A stretch of DNA of 64,000 nt from Cantharellus purpuraceus (taxonomy: Eukaryota; Basidiomycota; Agaricomycetes; Cantharellales; Hydnaceae), in the NCBI GenBank assembly GCA_025174535.1, contig JALBUN010000018.1, forward strand, positions 496,001 through 560,000. Reading direction: 5' to 3'. Made by a program: the position numbers and the translations under genes. Below, piece after piece: positions 1 through 10,010 of this stretch (position 1 is its first letter; each line of letters opens with the position of its first letter). Under the pieces are notes generated by a model. It was not told where the DNA came from and ran no database searches. It was given only the letters and a program-made list of their open reading frames with translations.

Positions 1-176
1 CAATCTCACAAGCAACCGCATCTAGCCAGTAGTAGTAATTAATGTGAAAATGCGACCGACCAAAAGAAAAACACAATCGAGCCAAAACCTCCAAAAACAA
101 ATCGACGACACTCATCTAATATTACCAACCCAACCGACCAATTCAACACATACATGCAAACAAAACGCCTCACCAC

Positions 177-1500
177 TCAATCATAGGGCAATCCTCCCGC
201 ACCTCCCTCTCCAGCGGGAGGAGGCCCATCCCTACGCACCGGAGGATCCCTACCTCGCCTATCACCCTCCCTTCCTCTTCCCCTTCTCCCACCCCCACCT
301 ACGCCACCGCTACCGCCTCCCCTACCCCGCCCACGCTCCCACCCCCCACCATCGCCCCTCCCCAACGGCACCGGCAAATCCCTACTCGGCTTCGCCGGCA
401 ACCCATGCACCCCAGACTGCGCAAACGGCCCATTCCCAGGCCCTGTCCCTGCGATACGGGTCACGTCCAGGCGGTCCAGGTCCAGGTCGGTAAGAATCCA
501 TCCGCGGCCCCGTCCACCAGGTGGACCCGGCCACCCCGGCCCAGATTGCCACATATTCGGAGGAGGGGCACATTAGGGTTATTAAGCAGTGGCGGCGGCA
601 GCGAATGTGGAACACCACTCGCTATTCCAGGGAACGACAGGGGCGGCATCGGCATCGGCGCCGGGATATGTCGACGTACACGCTGATCGGGACGACTCGT
701 ATTTCGGGAGCCTGAACTCGATCGATCAGACTGCTATCAACGGCATGTCCATAAGATACAAAATATACGCCTTGGGATTGTTCGAATTGAATCAGGAGTT
801 AGTTCTTATGCTTCCATCGCATTGATTTAGAATTTGTTCAGGATGAAATTTCTGGGAGTGTTGACAATGGAATTGATGAGGTGTATATCCTTTTTAAGTC
901 ACCGAAGAAGGGAGATTACCTATTAAGGTTTCAAATAAGTAAGAATGACGGGTTTAAACAACCTGAAGATGAACTTGATGCAACGAATATCGTATTGAAA
1001 CTTATAGATCTTGAAGAACTCTATAAAAAACCTCCAGGAAAGTACAATACAATATAGTTGATTGGAAATACGTACCTAATAACGGACATAGGATCGGACC
1101 AGAACCAGTCATAATCAAGGGCAGCAGCCGCCGTGATACTATGAATCAGCAATTCATCAAGCAAATCCACTGTATCCAACCCGATCCTGCACCAAATTCA
1201 TCTGTCACTAAAGAGCGAACAGGCTCAGAAAACGGCCACATACCCTTGAAACTTTATTTTAATCTGTCGCTCATACCGTGACCACCGCTTCACGCCATCG
1301 AACTTGCTCATTTTGCCACCATGGGGTAAAACCAAGAGTCTTGCCGGTGTTTCTTTTAGCACCACGAAGCTACGCCTTGTTGACAATGGCCCTAACCCTT
1401 GCGCTTTCTTGCGCAACCTCAAGACTTGGAAGGAAAAACGGTGTAAATTTATCCATACCGTTGAAAGGTGGACAAAAGGTACCTGGCTCAACAGGTTGGT
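177..1500 (-). pseudogene. Decayed partial copy of the BUR1-type kinase gene, kinase domain deleted
   Basis: This stretch aligns by eye with the intact kinase gene at 10011-13153 but keeps only its two ends. Positions 177-778 match the last exon (Pro/Gly-rich tail) and last intron. About 1085-1300 matches the exons around the [17 protein letters not shown] segment, and about 1300-1500 matches the start-codon region. The exon for DGVKRW is joined directly to the start-codon region near 1300, so about 2 kb encoding nearly the whole catalytic domain is gone. The tail also carries frame-changing differences and an AT-rich insertion (779-1084). It cannot encode a kinase. The homology reaches the left edge of the window (position 1 matches about 9835), so the duplicated unit may extend further left. 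Confidence 0.85.
779..1084 (+). other. AT-rich insertion with an 84-codon open frame inside the kinase pseudogene
   Basis: The flanking sequences are adjacent in the intact gene (about 10868-10876) apart from six bases, so these roughly 306 bp are an insertion into the copy. The insert is markedly AT-richer than its GC-rich, proline-coding surroundings. An open frame runs from just after a TAG at 800-802 to a TAG at 1055-1057 on the plus strand. It has no ATG, gives 84 residues, and is rich in Lys, Asp, Glu and Ile (for example DEVYILFKSPKKGDYLLRF). I see no clear target-site duplication or inverted ends. It could be a fragment of a mobile element, or of mitochondrial or plasmid DNA; I do not recognise the peptide. 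Confidence 0.6.
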
Positions 1501-1559
1501 GTCTCACCGGTCCCCACCGCCTTCACCTGCGTATCGGGGAATAATCGCTAAGATCTGAG

Positions 1560-2295
1560 ACCCCGAACGCGCAGACAATGTAACGAAAAGTGAGTCCTGC
1601 ATGCTGACGGAGTCATCGTCTCTCAGATTTCTTCCAGTGAAATCGACTTTATGCATTTTCAAGCCCAAGCCCAGACAGGAAGTTGGCGCCTGGCTTTATT
1701 TTGCTCTTTTTGTGGTGTGCCGTAAGAAAGCATCAGATCAAGAGTGCATGCCATCAATTCACTCACCTTCCCCTTGCCAGTTCATCCCCGTCAGTTCAAA
1801 GGTGACTCAAGCTACCAATAACATTCCAGACTGCAAAAGGTGCGGTAAAAGCTCCTTTGCAGAGGTTATTCTTAACCATTCAGGCAGCCTCCATCATCAT
1901 GAATGGCTGGAAGACGGCAATTAGGATCAATTTTTTAAACATGAAGACATTCAATCAGATTGATTGTGTGACCTGCAACAGTTGGCGGTTGGGTCATTGG
2001 CGAGACTCACCAAATCACGTATATACAAGTGTGTGAGTAACGTGTAATCTCCTTTGTTCGTACAACTATTAAAATTCCAGCAAGCCTCACCGTCTTGTGC
2101 AGGTGCTTCATTAAAACATCTTGGTCTATCCATCATGGCGCGCTTCATATTCCATTTGTCTCGTCATTTACACCTAGCCCTTGGCCAGAGAAGGAGACTA
2201 ATAAGCGGCTCTTGATTTATGTGCATCCTGATGGAAGTAGAATTGCTACTGGTGGACTCGGTGCGAACAATCTTATGCTCTGTTCTCTCTGTTGA
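1560..2295 (+). pseudogene. HIR1 5'-end relic, copy 1
   Basis: The sequence matches the upstream region and first two exons of the intact HIR1 gene (about 13330-14900). The peptide [14 protein letters not shown] can be read at about 2220-2260, and the sequence around TCTTGGTCTATCCATCATGG matches HIR1 exon 1. The position of the initiator ATG (14722 in the intact gene) reads ATT here, so the start is lost, and similarity stops near 2290. No WD40 repeats remain. It sits directly behind the kinase pseudogene, in the same divergent arrangement as the intact pair, so both derive from one segmental duplication. Confidence 0.8.
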
Positions 2296-2800
2296 TAGAC
2301 GACAATTCGGTCTTGGCGTTGCTGGGACGACGTGTGTCACGTCAAGGGGACAATGGGGACCAACTGCGGCTTAACTGAGCCAATGGGACAAAAGGTACAG
2401 GGGGATTCAAGTTTCTCAACTACTACGAGCTGTATAGTCTTTAACTTTCATCTATGATGAGAGCTTTAGTTCTATTCCTTACTTCAATTGATACTCTCCT
2501 TCCTCACTTCATTCTACTTGTCTCTATGCCCAACATCGCAGTGTCGGTCATGGGTGGCATTTACTACAGCAGAAAACACTGTCCACAGAACTGATAATAA
2601 CATGATTGGATTGTTTCCCCATCATATGATACACAACGTCTAGTGATTTACACTAATGAAACAGTATACAATCTCAATGGGAGTTTGGGAGTATGGACAA
2701 ATGTGACTCGACGACACCTCCCTCTCCTTGGAATAAGGTGGAGGAAAATATCTGACTCAAAACATAGGCTTCCTGATGACCGCCCCATTCATTCAATAAG
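2296..2800. other. Intergenic; decayed similarity to 14090-14340
   Basis: No gene is visible. The right half (about 2560-2860) resembles 14210-14360 of the second copy, including shared strings around GGCAGAAAAC and GACATAGGC. It is therefore part of the duplicated unit that runs into the 3' end of the neighbouring minus-strand gene. Confidence 0.5.
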
Positions 2801-3853
2801 CTAGGCATGCCCTTGATCGCTACTGTCATGAAAGATTCATATAATGTCTAGTGGCCAGCAAAAAACAACGATTACGAACCTGTTTCCCAACTGTTGAAGC
2901 CGTCGTATTTCTTCACCTAGCTCGTGCACCTTCTGCTTTATCTTCTCCGTTTCGAGTTGGGCACGATCCTTGGCTCTATTCGCCTCGTTCACTTCCTGCT
3001 CTAACTGCTGAGTTTTCTGAGAATTTTCGTATTGTTCGCGCTCGTAACGCTCCTTGGCCTCATTGGCCTCCTTCTTTAGGCGTAGAAACTCGGCCTGCAC
3101 GGGCCCAATAGGTTCCGGATTCTTTTTCTTTGCCTGCACATATTCCTTCTCTATATTGTCGAAATCCTCCTTCCAATCGCTGCTGTGGACCGGCAAGCCG
3201 CGAAAGTGTCCCGCCAAGCCGGAAGGAAGGGAACTATTGCTGTCACCGAATTGTCGTTTCGCGATTTCCACGATTGCCGATGCGAACCAATAACACATGC
3301 TATCGTTGAGCACGTAATTTCGCTTGTGGTTTGAGATAATATCGACAAGCCGGGCAAATTCCAGCACAGGAAGCTTCTCAAATGTGCATCGGCCAACTTC
3401 TTTAGCCGACCTAGTGTCAAGCGTGGAAGATGGTGGAATAGATCGGACTACATCGTATGCGTCCACAATTTTCCTTGACGGGGGAGGCGATGAGGTTGAA
3501 ATGACATGCTTTGGCATTGCGTCTGGGTTGGGCATTCTCTCGACCAGCAGTTGGGAAGAATTAGAGAGCGTTGCCACAACAAACTCGTGCTCGGAATCGG
3601 CGGTTTCCTTGTAAAGTACTAGTTCTGTGACATGATAGTTGGACCTGGCATCGGTATCTTCGTTGCAAATCCTGTCGAAGTAGACTTTGGGATTATCGGG
3701 ATAGTCGACGTTGAACATGAGGGTCTGTGGATGGGCTCCATCGGCTATTAGGTGGGCTGTTTCGTCCATCGAATTCATTCCTCCGTCCATAAGGTGAGCC
3801 TTAGCGAATCTGTTAATGAATCTGTAAATGTACTTCCAGAGCAACCAAGCCAC
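2801..3853 (-). CDS. Lineage-specific coiled-coil protein, paralog 1
   Basis: The model is complement(join(2801..2822, 2880..3853)), 331 residues. The 57-bp intron has donor GTTCGT and acceptor ATGACAG, and the last exon codes only for a few residues before TAG. The family is not one I can name. The conserved core is around residues 150-200, with KEVGR, PVLEFARLV and a CYWFAS motif at 187-192. The last 80 residues (about 250-325) are a Lys/Glu/Gln-rich coiled coil. A hydrophobic stretch lies near the N-terminus (residues 1-16). No signal peptide cleavage or catalytic motif is evident. Paralogs lie at 5463-6630 and 7877-8981. The first ATG was chosen; an upstream exon cannot be excluded. The coding model is firm, the function unknown. 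Confidence 0.75.
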
Positions 3854-5462
3854 TTGAAGACTTATACCAAGATGCAGTGAAACTTACTCTTCACTAGATG
3901 ATCGTTCAAGATAAAACCTTTGTCTTTTTATAATCCGCACTTATTTCTAAAGAAAAGGCACTTTCCAGCGCCTTCCCGGGAAAATAGCTATGGCGATTGG
4001 CCATACCTATAACGTCGTAAGCACACGTTCACCTCCCACGTGTAAGATAACCTTGTCGCTATCGATGGCATCGCTATTGGCGGACCTGGTTGAGCAATCC
4101 AGTCCGTTCCTCACGCTGATGAGTCGACATGACATTGAGGAAGAAGTGGTGTATGGAGATATAATTTACTGTAAGGGTGATCCCTAAGCGTATTATTCTA
4201 TGGGGTAGGGTGATTGGTCTCATGATGTCCTTACCGAGGTACGCTAGAGCTTCCAATTGTAGCTTTCAATCTGTCAATTGAACACGGAGTTTGGCGATCC
4301 ATGAGGCAGCCTCCGCGTCTGCACTGTGAAAGATGCCCGTTTAGGATCTTCGCTAAACGGTAACAACTCAGTCAAAGGCTTAGAAAACGTGTTTCACCTT
4401 TCGGGAACATTCCTAGACATCCCTTTGGAAGTTTGGCATTGTATTCCCGATTGTTGTTCAATCGGTGGACGTCTTCAATTGTGATAACCCGCATCTGAGC
4501 CTGTCTTAGACTGTGTTGAAGTCTGTAATTCAATATGATCTGGCACTGTAATCATGGGCAAGCAAACAGGGTTGGGGTTTGTGAGACCGGAATCTGACCG
4601 AAGCTGAACTATTTGCATCGCAGAAGGCGACGTTATTAGAGACAATCCCATGGACGCTACACTCCAATGTTCAATGTCACAGGGATGTTCGTGCCGTGCT
4701 TGAACTATGCCCCGGTCCGTTGACTGTTTCCCGGATGAGATTGACGACGGCGTCGGACTTTTAAAAGTCTTGACGTCCCACACTCACAACGCACTCCAGG
4801 TATGCCGTGTGAGATCGTAGATAGGGGTCTGGGAGCCATATTGATGACTCTGACTCTGGAGAACAGAACGAATAGCAAGCAGTCTGAGGCGGCAGGCATG
4901 CTAACTCTATGAGAATCTATGAGAAATTTTAGGTCATACAAATGTTGCTGGTTGGTGGGAGGGCACCTGCCAGTGGTGGATATGATATGCCTTTAAATTG
5001 CACCCGAATGGGGAATGTTCATTCTCCCTGGCGGTGACATTGGCTGGCTGCACTGGCGGGCGCACAGTTAGAATTTGAAGGTTTTTAGAACAATTCAGAA
5101 ATTCAGGGGGAGGGGAGAGATTATGATGCTATGAAGGCCTATGTAGAGGTGGAGATGAAGAGAAGATCAAGAAAGCGGCGTGTTACATACTAAAACGGGA
5201 CGTGGCGCCAGGCGGGAACGTGTCAAGGCCTACTTTAGGGCCTAGGGTCTACCGCAGTTAGGGTATTATCTCATTATGCTGACTTGGGAAAAAACTAGAT
5301 AAATCTCTATGGGACTTCTCGGTAGGACCCCTGCTTCAGCGGAGCTTCCAGGGGCCTATTCAATCCTACCACAGCCGCACCAGATTAACAGCAAATTCTT
5401 GCACGCTTCTGCACACCATATATATCAAGGGACCTTTAATATCTCCGTGACTGTTTCACGGC
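3854..5462. other. Intergenic, no supported gene
   Basis: Only short overlapping open frames on both strands occur, with no splice-supported model and no recognisable domain. Upstream sequences of the minus-strand paralog 1 and the plus-strand paralog 2 must lie here, since the two genes are divergent. Confidence 0.5.
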
Positions 5463-6630
5463 ATGTTGTCCCACATCCACCAGGTTTTGACTTGGTTCGC
5501 CAAGGACCTCCTTATAAGAGTCCGTTACCGCATCATGGGCAATCCAAATGGTGGTCTCCTTTTCAACTCAGATGGGCCGGAATCGCAGGGTTGCTCCCTA
5601 CCCTTTGACGTGTCCAGCGCATGTGAATTCCCCACTGTAATCCTCGCCGAGGACGTCTTCGTCACCCGTGTTGATTGGTGCAAAATGACCCACAAGCCAT
5701 TTCATGAATTTCTTGTGTTCCATGTCAGTGAACGTCAGAGGTCTGACGGCGAAACTTCTCGTAAATCGATCATCGTCCTGGACAGGCGCGTTGCAGACGA
5801 CAAAGCACCCATCGAAGACCGGGAAAACGACTCGGGGTCAATGGACGAATCTACGCTTGCTGAACCCCTGGAGTTGGCGTTCATGGAAAATGGGAAAGCG
5901 ACCTCGACTCCTTGGATACCATCACTTCCACAGTCCAAAACCGTATACCGCTCGCAGTCTTCGTCGTCGAAGAAGCTGAAGGCTGGAGATAAATTGTATT
6001 TCTCCCTTGATGGGAGTCTGGCCTTTCTTAACAATCATCCTTGGTTGTACCACGAGATCTGCAAGAAACTCGTGATAAAAGGGGATTACATATCCGTAAT
6101 TCAACTTGCCGTACTGGCTCGCACCGTACATAGTCATCACCGCGGCTACGACCTTTGGTGTTATCAATGCTACTGGTACGCAGAAATTGTCTACAGCACA
6201 ATAAAGATGATCATCCAGAAAGCACCCGGATACACAACGTCGTGCCGCTGGTCCGAACCCAACGTGAACGCCAGCTTGCCGGTTGGTAACTACAAGTGGT
6301 CCAACGGAATCACTACGACTGTGACACCATCTAACCCGAAGCTTCACAAAGCAATTTACCAGAAATACCTAACGGCTTGGGAGCAGATGAAGGACGTGAT
6401 AGCAAAAGAAGGCAAGAAGAGACAGACTAAAGCGCGGGATGTAAGTGAAATGTCAGTGTCGCTTCCAAACACTAACTGTGGGCATGGTCCTTTAGCAATG
6501 TGAGCCTGAAATACAGGCTGCGCTGCAACGGGCCAAGGATGCTGAGGATCAACTGGCGAAGGAGAAGGCAAAATGGGAGGCCGCTAATGAAGAGATAAGA
6601 AAGCTGAAAGAACAGCATGCACGACAATAA
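5463..6630 (+). CDS. Lineage-specific coiled-coil protein, paralog 2
   Basis: The model is join(5463..6440, 6496..6630), 370 residues. The 55-bp intron has donor GTAAGT and acceptor CCTTTAG, and frame is kept. It is the most divergent of the three local paralogs. It shares the N-terminal hydrophobic segment, the FHEFLVFHV strand (about 80-88), and the core ISVIQLAVLARTVH followed by QCYWYA at 235-240. The charged coiled-coil tail (about 305-370, rich in Lys, Glu, Ala) continues into exon 2. An acidic/Ser linker at about 110-135 and an Arg/Ser patch near 163-172 are specific to it. No enzyme motif is seen and I assign no function. It is transcribed opposite to both neighbours. Confidence 0.75.
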
Positions 6631-7206
6631 CGAGCCTCCGTTCCTATCTGTTGGAAGCCTACAACTCACATCGTCCTGAAGCATCGTTGTTCCACGAATG
6701 CCCACTCCCCTTGGCTACTTTCACTGTATCTTGGTTACAACCGTTTCAACGAATAAGGTGAGATTTGCATTTAACTCCTATGTGATTTGTTGAAGCGGCC
6801 GTCATAGGTCCCTCATTGGTCATGCTGTTGTGTTTTTTTCATACCGTCATCGCTTGCTCTCGTACTTCATTGTTTGCTTTGAATCAGACACTTCACCGTA
6901 TTTCCCATGTATTGCATGTATAGTATCGCATTGCCGTCTTCCTTGATCCGTCGGACATCGTCATGTGTTCCTTAAGTCTGCATGCACTTTGAAGTCGACG
7001 GGGGTGAGGAGTTTGCTCCTAGAACAAAACAAACCGGTTCAATGTTCATATGCCCCATGTTTAGAGCAACTCGAAGACACAAGCCGAGGCTGCAGAGCAC
7101 AACCGCCTCACCATAGAAATTAAGAGCAATCAGTTACATTTTGTGATGTTGGGATCAGCTATACACAGAAACTGGCAGGTCCATGCAAGCGAGTACCTAG
7201 TTACCT
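6631..7206. other. Intergenic, no supported gene
   Basis: This is the 3' flank of two convergent genes. I see no domain-bearing frame and no repeat here. Confidence 0.5.
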
Positions 7207-7917
7207 CTAGGGCCGGATACGCAACAGGGTGCCAGTTGAGCCTTTAGACGTCTCCTTTATTTCAGCAGTGTAGTTGATACCCAAGTCTGAAGTAAAGAGT
7301 ACATTGCCATCCACAACACCACTCAAGATACATTTTCGCAGATTTCTACCCTCAATGTACCGCGTAATATCTCCTTCCTCAAACTTGGTCTAAAATTTTG
7401 TTACAGTCGACTGCTCTGCAGTATTCTGGCACGCTGAAGTCAGCATCTCTGAACGCGCGCCATTCCAATTACACCTTAAAGCCCCAACCTCTGTCTCACT
7501 CTCTGTCTTGCTGTTTGTCTCTCTTCGGGTTGAATTTACTAAAACCATCGACTTCTGCATTATTCCCCACGGATAAAATGGCCCTTTTGAGATCATTGGC
7601 CAGATTTGCTGCCGAACAAGGTATCGTTCCAAATCAACTGTAAACCTAAAGTTTCTATAAGCTTCGGCAATCACATCATGGTGTTGTGGCAAAATGTTAT
7701 CCACAACATAAATCATACTGTAAGGAATTCGTTTCCTCGTCATATATATCAGGGATGCGCACGCGCGATGTCCAGTAATTTCCCCTAATGGAGCGGCGTA
7801 CAATTTGGTAGTAGGACTACAGATATCTAAACTCGACGGATCACTGGGAACCCAGGCGCTCAATACGTCCCCCCATTTATTCTGGAAGCTGGGCTTGTTC
7901 TCGATTGCTGCAGTCAT
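7207..7917 (-). CDS. Possible small gene of unknown function
   Basis: Two open segments are joined by a plausible intron: complement(join(7207..7389, 7540..7917)), about 186 residues. The acceptor at 7390 (CAAAATTTTAG) is good. The donor at 7539 (GTAAAT) is the best of several choices and is uncertain. Exon 2 has clear protein character (reads RYIEGRNLRKCILSGVVDGN and ends RIRP-stop). Exon 1 contains YSMIYVVDNILPQHH. No known domain is recognised. The ATG at 7917 lies inside the last intron of the upstream same-strand gene (paralog 3), so the two transcripts overlap or one start is wrong. Confidence 0.4.
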
Positions 7918-8981
7918 GGTGAGAAATGTGTATCCATGTAAGCTCTAGCTACCAGTAAAAGCAACTCGCCTACACACCTATTGGCCACCACGACCTTCTC
8001 GCTGCTTCTCAACTCTTCCTCAAGTTGTCGTATGATTTCCTCCTTTTCGCGCTGCATCTGCTCCACCTGCTCGCGTAGGAGTCGTTCACTTTTCGCGACT
8101 TCATTCGCCTCGTTCGCTTCCTGCCTTAGCTGTTGCACTGACTGCTCGTTTAAGAGCCGGTTACGTTCTACAGCCTCATTTGTTTCGTCAATCTCCTGCC
8201 TGAGACGTTGCCGCTCGACCTCCATCGGCCCAATGGGTTCTGGATCCTTCTCCTGCGCCTGGACATATTTCCTCGCTATATCTTCTACCTCTGTATCGAT
8301 GTAGGGTTCGTTCCAGCTTCCCGCCCGGTGGAGAGTTATTGGGCCACTATCGCCACCACGGAATCGAGTTGTTGCAATGGCCACAATTGTGGATGCGAAC
8401 CAATGAGACGCGGTCTTGTTGATCACGTAGTTCAGACTGTGGTTCGAGACAATCGCGACAAGCCGGGCGAATTCCAGTACAGGAAATGTCTCGAATGCGT
8501 ATCGGCCAACTTCTTTAGCGGACCCAGAAGCGATCAGGGTGGCAAGCGTGGAAGAAGACTTTGGAATGGACTGGACGACATCGTGTGCGAAGACAGTTTT
8601 GTTAATGATGTTTGGCTTTGCGTCTTGGACGGGGATTCTCTCGACAAGCAAGTGAGCGGAATTAGAGAGCTCTGCTATGACGAACTCATGTTCTGAATCA
8701 TAGATTTCTTTGTACCATGTCAGATGACTGACATGGTATTTTGACCTGGCATCGACCTCAGCGTCGCAAAGTGTATCGAAAAAGTCTTTGGGAGCTTGGG
8801 TAGATTCGGCATTGAGGATGAGGATGAGTGGATGGGCTCCTTTGTCCAATGGATATAACTTGAGGAATCTGTAAATGTAGCTGCAGAGACAATCGAACAT
8901 TTGAACGACTTGTGCCAAGATGCCTGATGGAACCCTGCGACCAATTCGAGAAACCCACTGCCCCTGACGATCATAAGCCAC
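7877..8981 (-). CDS. Lineage-specific coiled-coil protein, paralog 3
   Basis: The model is complement(join(7877..7907, 7978..8981)), 344 residues. The 70-bp intron has donor GTGTGT and acceptor CTGCAG, in the same place as in paralog 1, just before a very short last exon. It is close to paralog 1: shared ARSKYHV, YDSEHEFVIAELSNS, KEVGRYAF, PVLEFARLV and a HWFAS motif at 193-197. The long Glu/Gln/Arg coiled coil spans about 250-335. The start is ambiguous. The first ATG adds about 27 residues that paralog 1 lacks, and the ATG at 8900 would fit the alignment better. Function unknown. Confidence 0.7.
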
Positions 8982-9834
8982 GCGGGATTCTTCGGTAGGG
9001 AGCGGTTGGAGGATTCAGAATTAAATACGTGTTAAATACAGACGGTCCGGGAATTCTCATGCACGACCCCTGCGCAATTGTGTAAAAGGTTGTTTCGGAG
9101 GTAGATGACTTAGTCGCGTTGGCTCAAAGAGCAGTCACAACAACGTTGGTATTCTGTTCAGAATCACCTACATACGTTGCTACTGTTGAGGATCGTGTAA
9201 CATACTTGGCAGTTCAGGCGGTGATCTGGACCTTGAATCCACAGCCGGAGTTCACAGATAAAGACGTGATTCTAGCTACTAGGGATGTAAACCATCACAG
9301 TATGCGTACCTGGATTTACAGATAAAGACGTGAACTTTAGCACGCGCTGAAAAAGCTTTTGTATACTCTGCTCTGCCTAGATGGAACATAAGTTTTACTA
9401 ACACTGAAAGAAAGAAGACCCTAGGAATGCAACAATATTCATCCATCCTCATACCCAAGGCAAAAGAAAAAAAAACGACACAGGCATTGGCATCACTACG
9501 GCTCGCCCACCGTACACGCATCACTAGCAATTTACATCCTCTATTTTTCCAATCACAATGTCACAACCGGTGGACAACGTGTTTCTTATCAACTCGTCTT
9601 GCATTTTGACCGTTCTTTCCAGCCTGGAGAGTACAGTCGAAAAAAACCAAGGCCCAAACACCGTCAGACGGGAGACCCGAGATCCCAATTTGCCGCGCCA
9701 CAAACACTACTGCTGATCAAAGCATCAGCTACACTCCATATCCGTGACAGTTTAATCAGTCGCGCGGCCGGCGATCTCCCCACATCCTCACAGAAAATCA
9801 CCCCCAGCAAATATACCATTGTCTAATACATTCA
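8982..9834. other. Intergenic, no supported gene
   Basis: Only short unsupported frames are present. From about 9835 the sequence becomes the 3' flank of the kinase gene and is the region duplicated at position 1. Confidence 0.5.
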
Positions 9835-10010
9835 ATCTCACAAGCAACCGCATCTAGCCAGTAGTAGTAATTAGTGTGAAAAGTGCGACCGACCAAAAGA
9901 AAAAAACACAATCGAGCCAGAACCTCCAAAAACAAATCGACGATACTCATCTAGTATTACCAACTCCCAACCGACCCATTCAACACACATGCAAACAAAC
10001 GCCTCACCAC

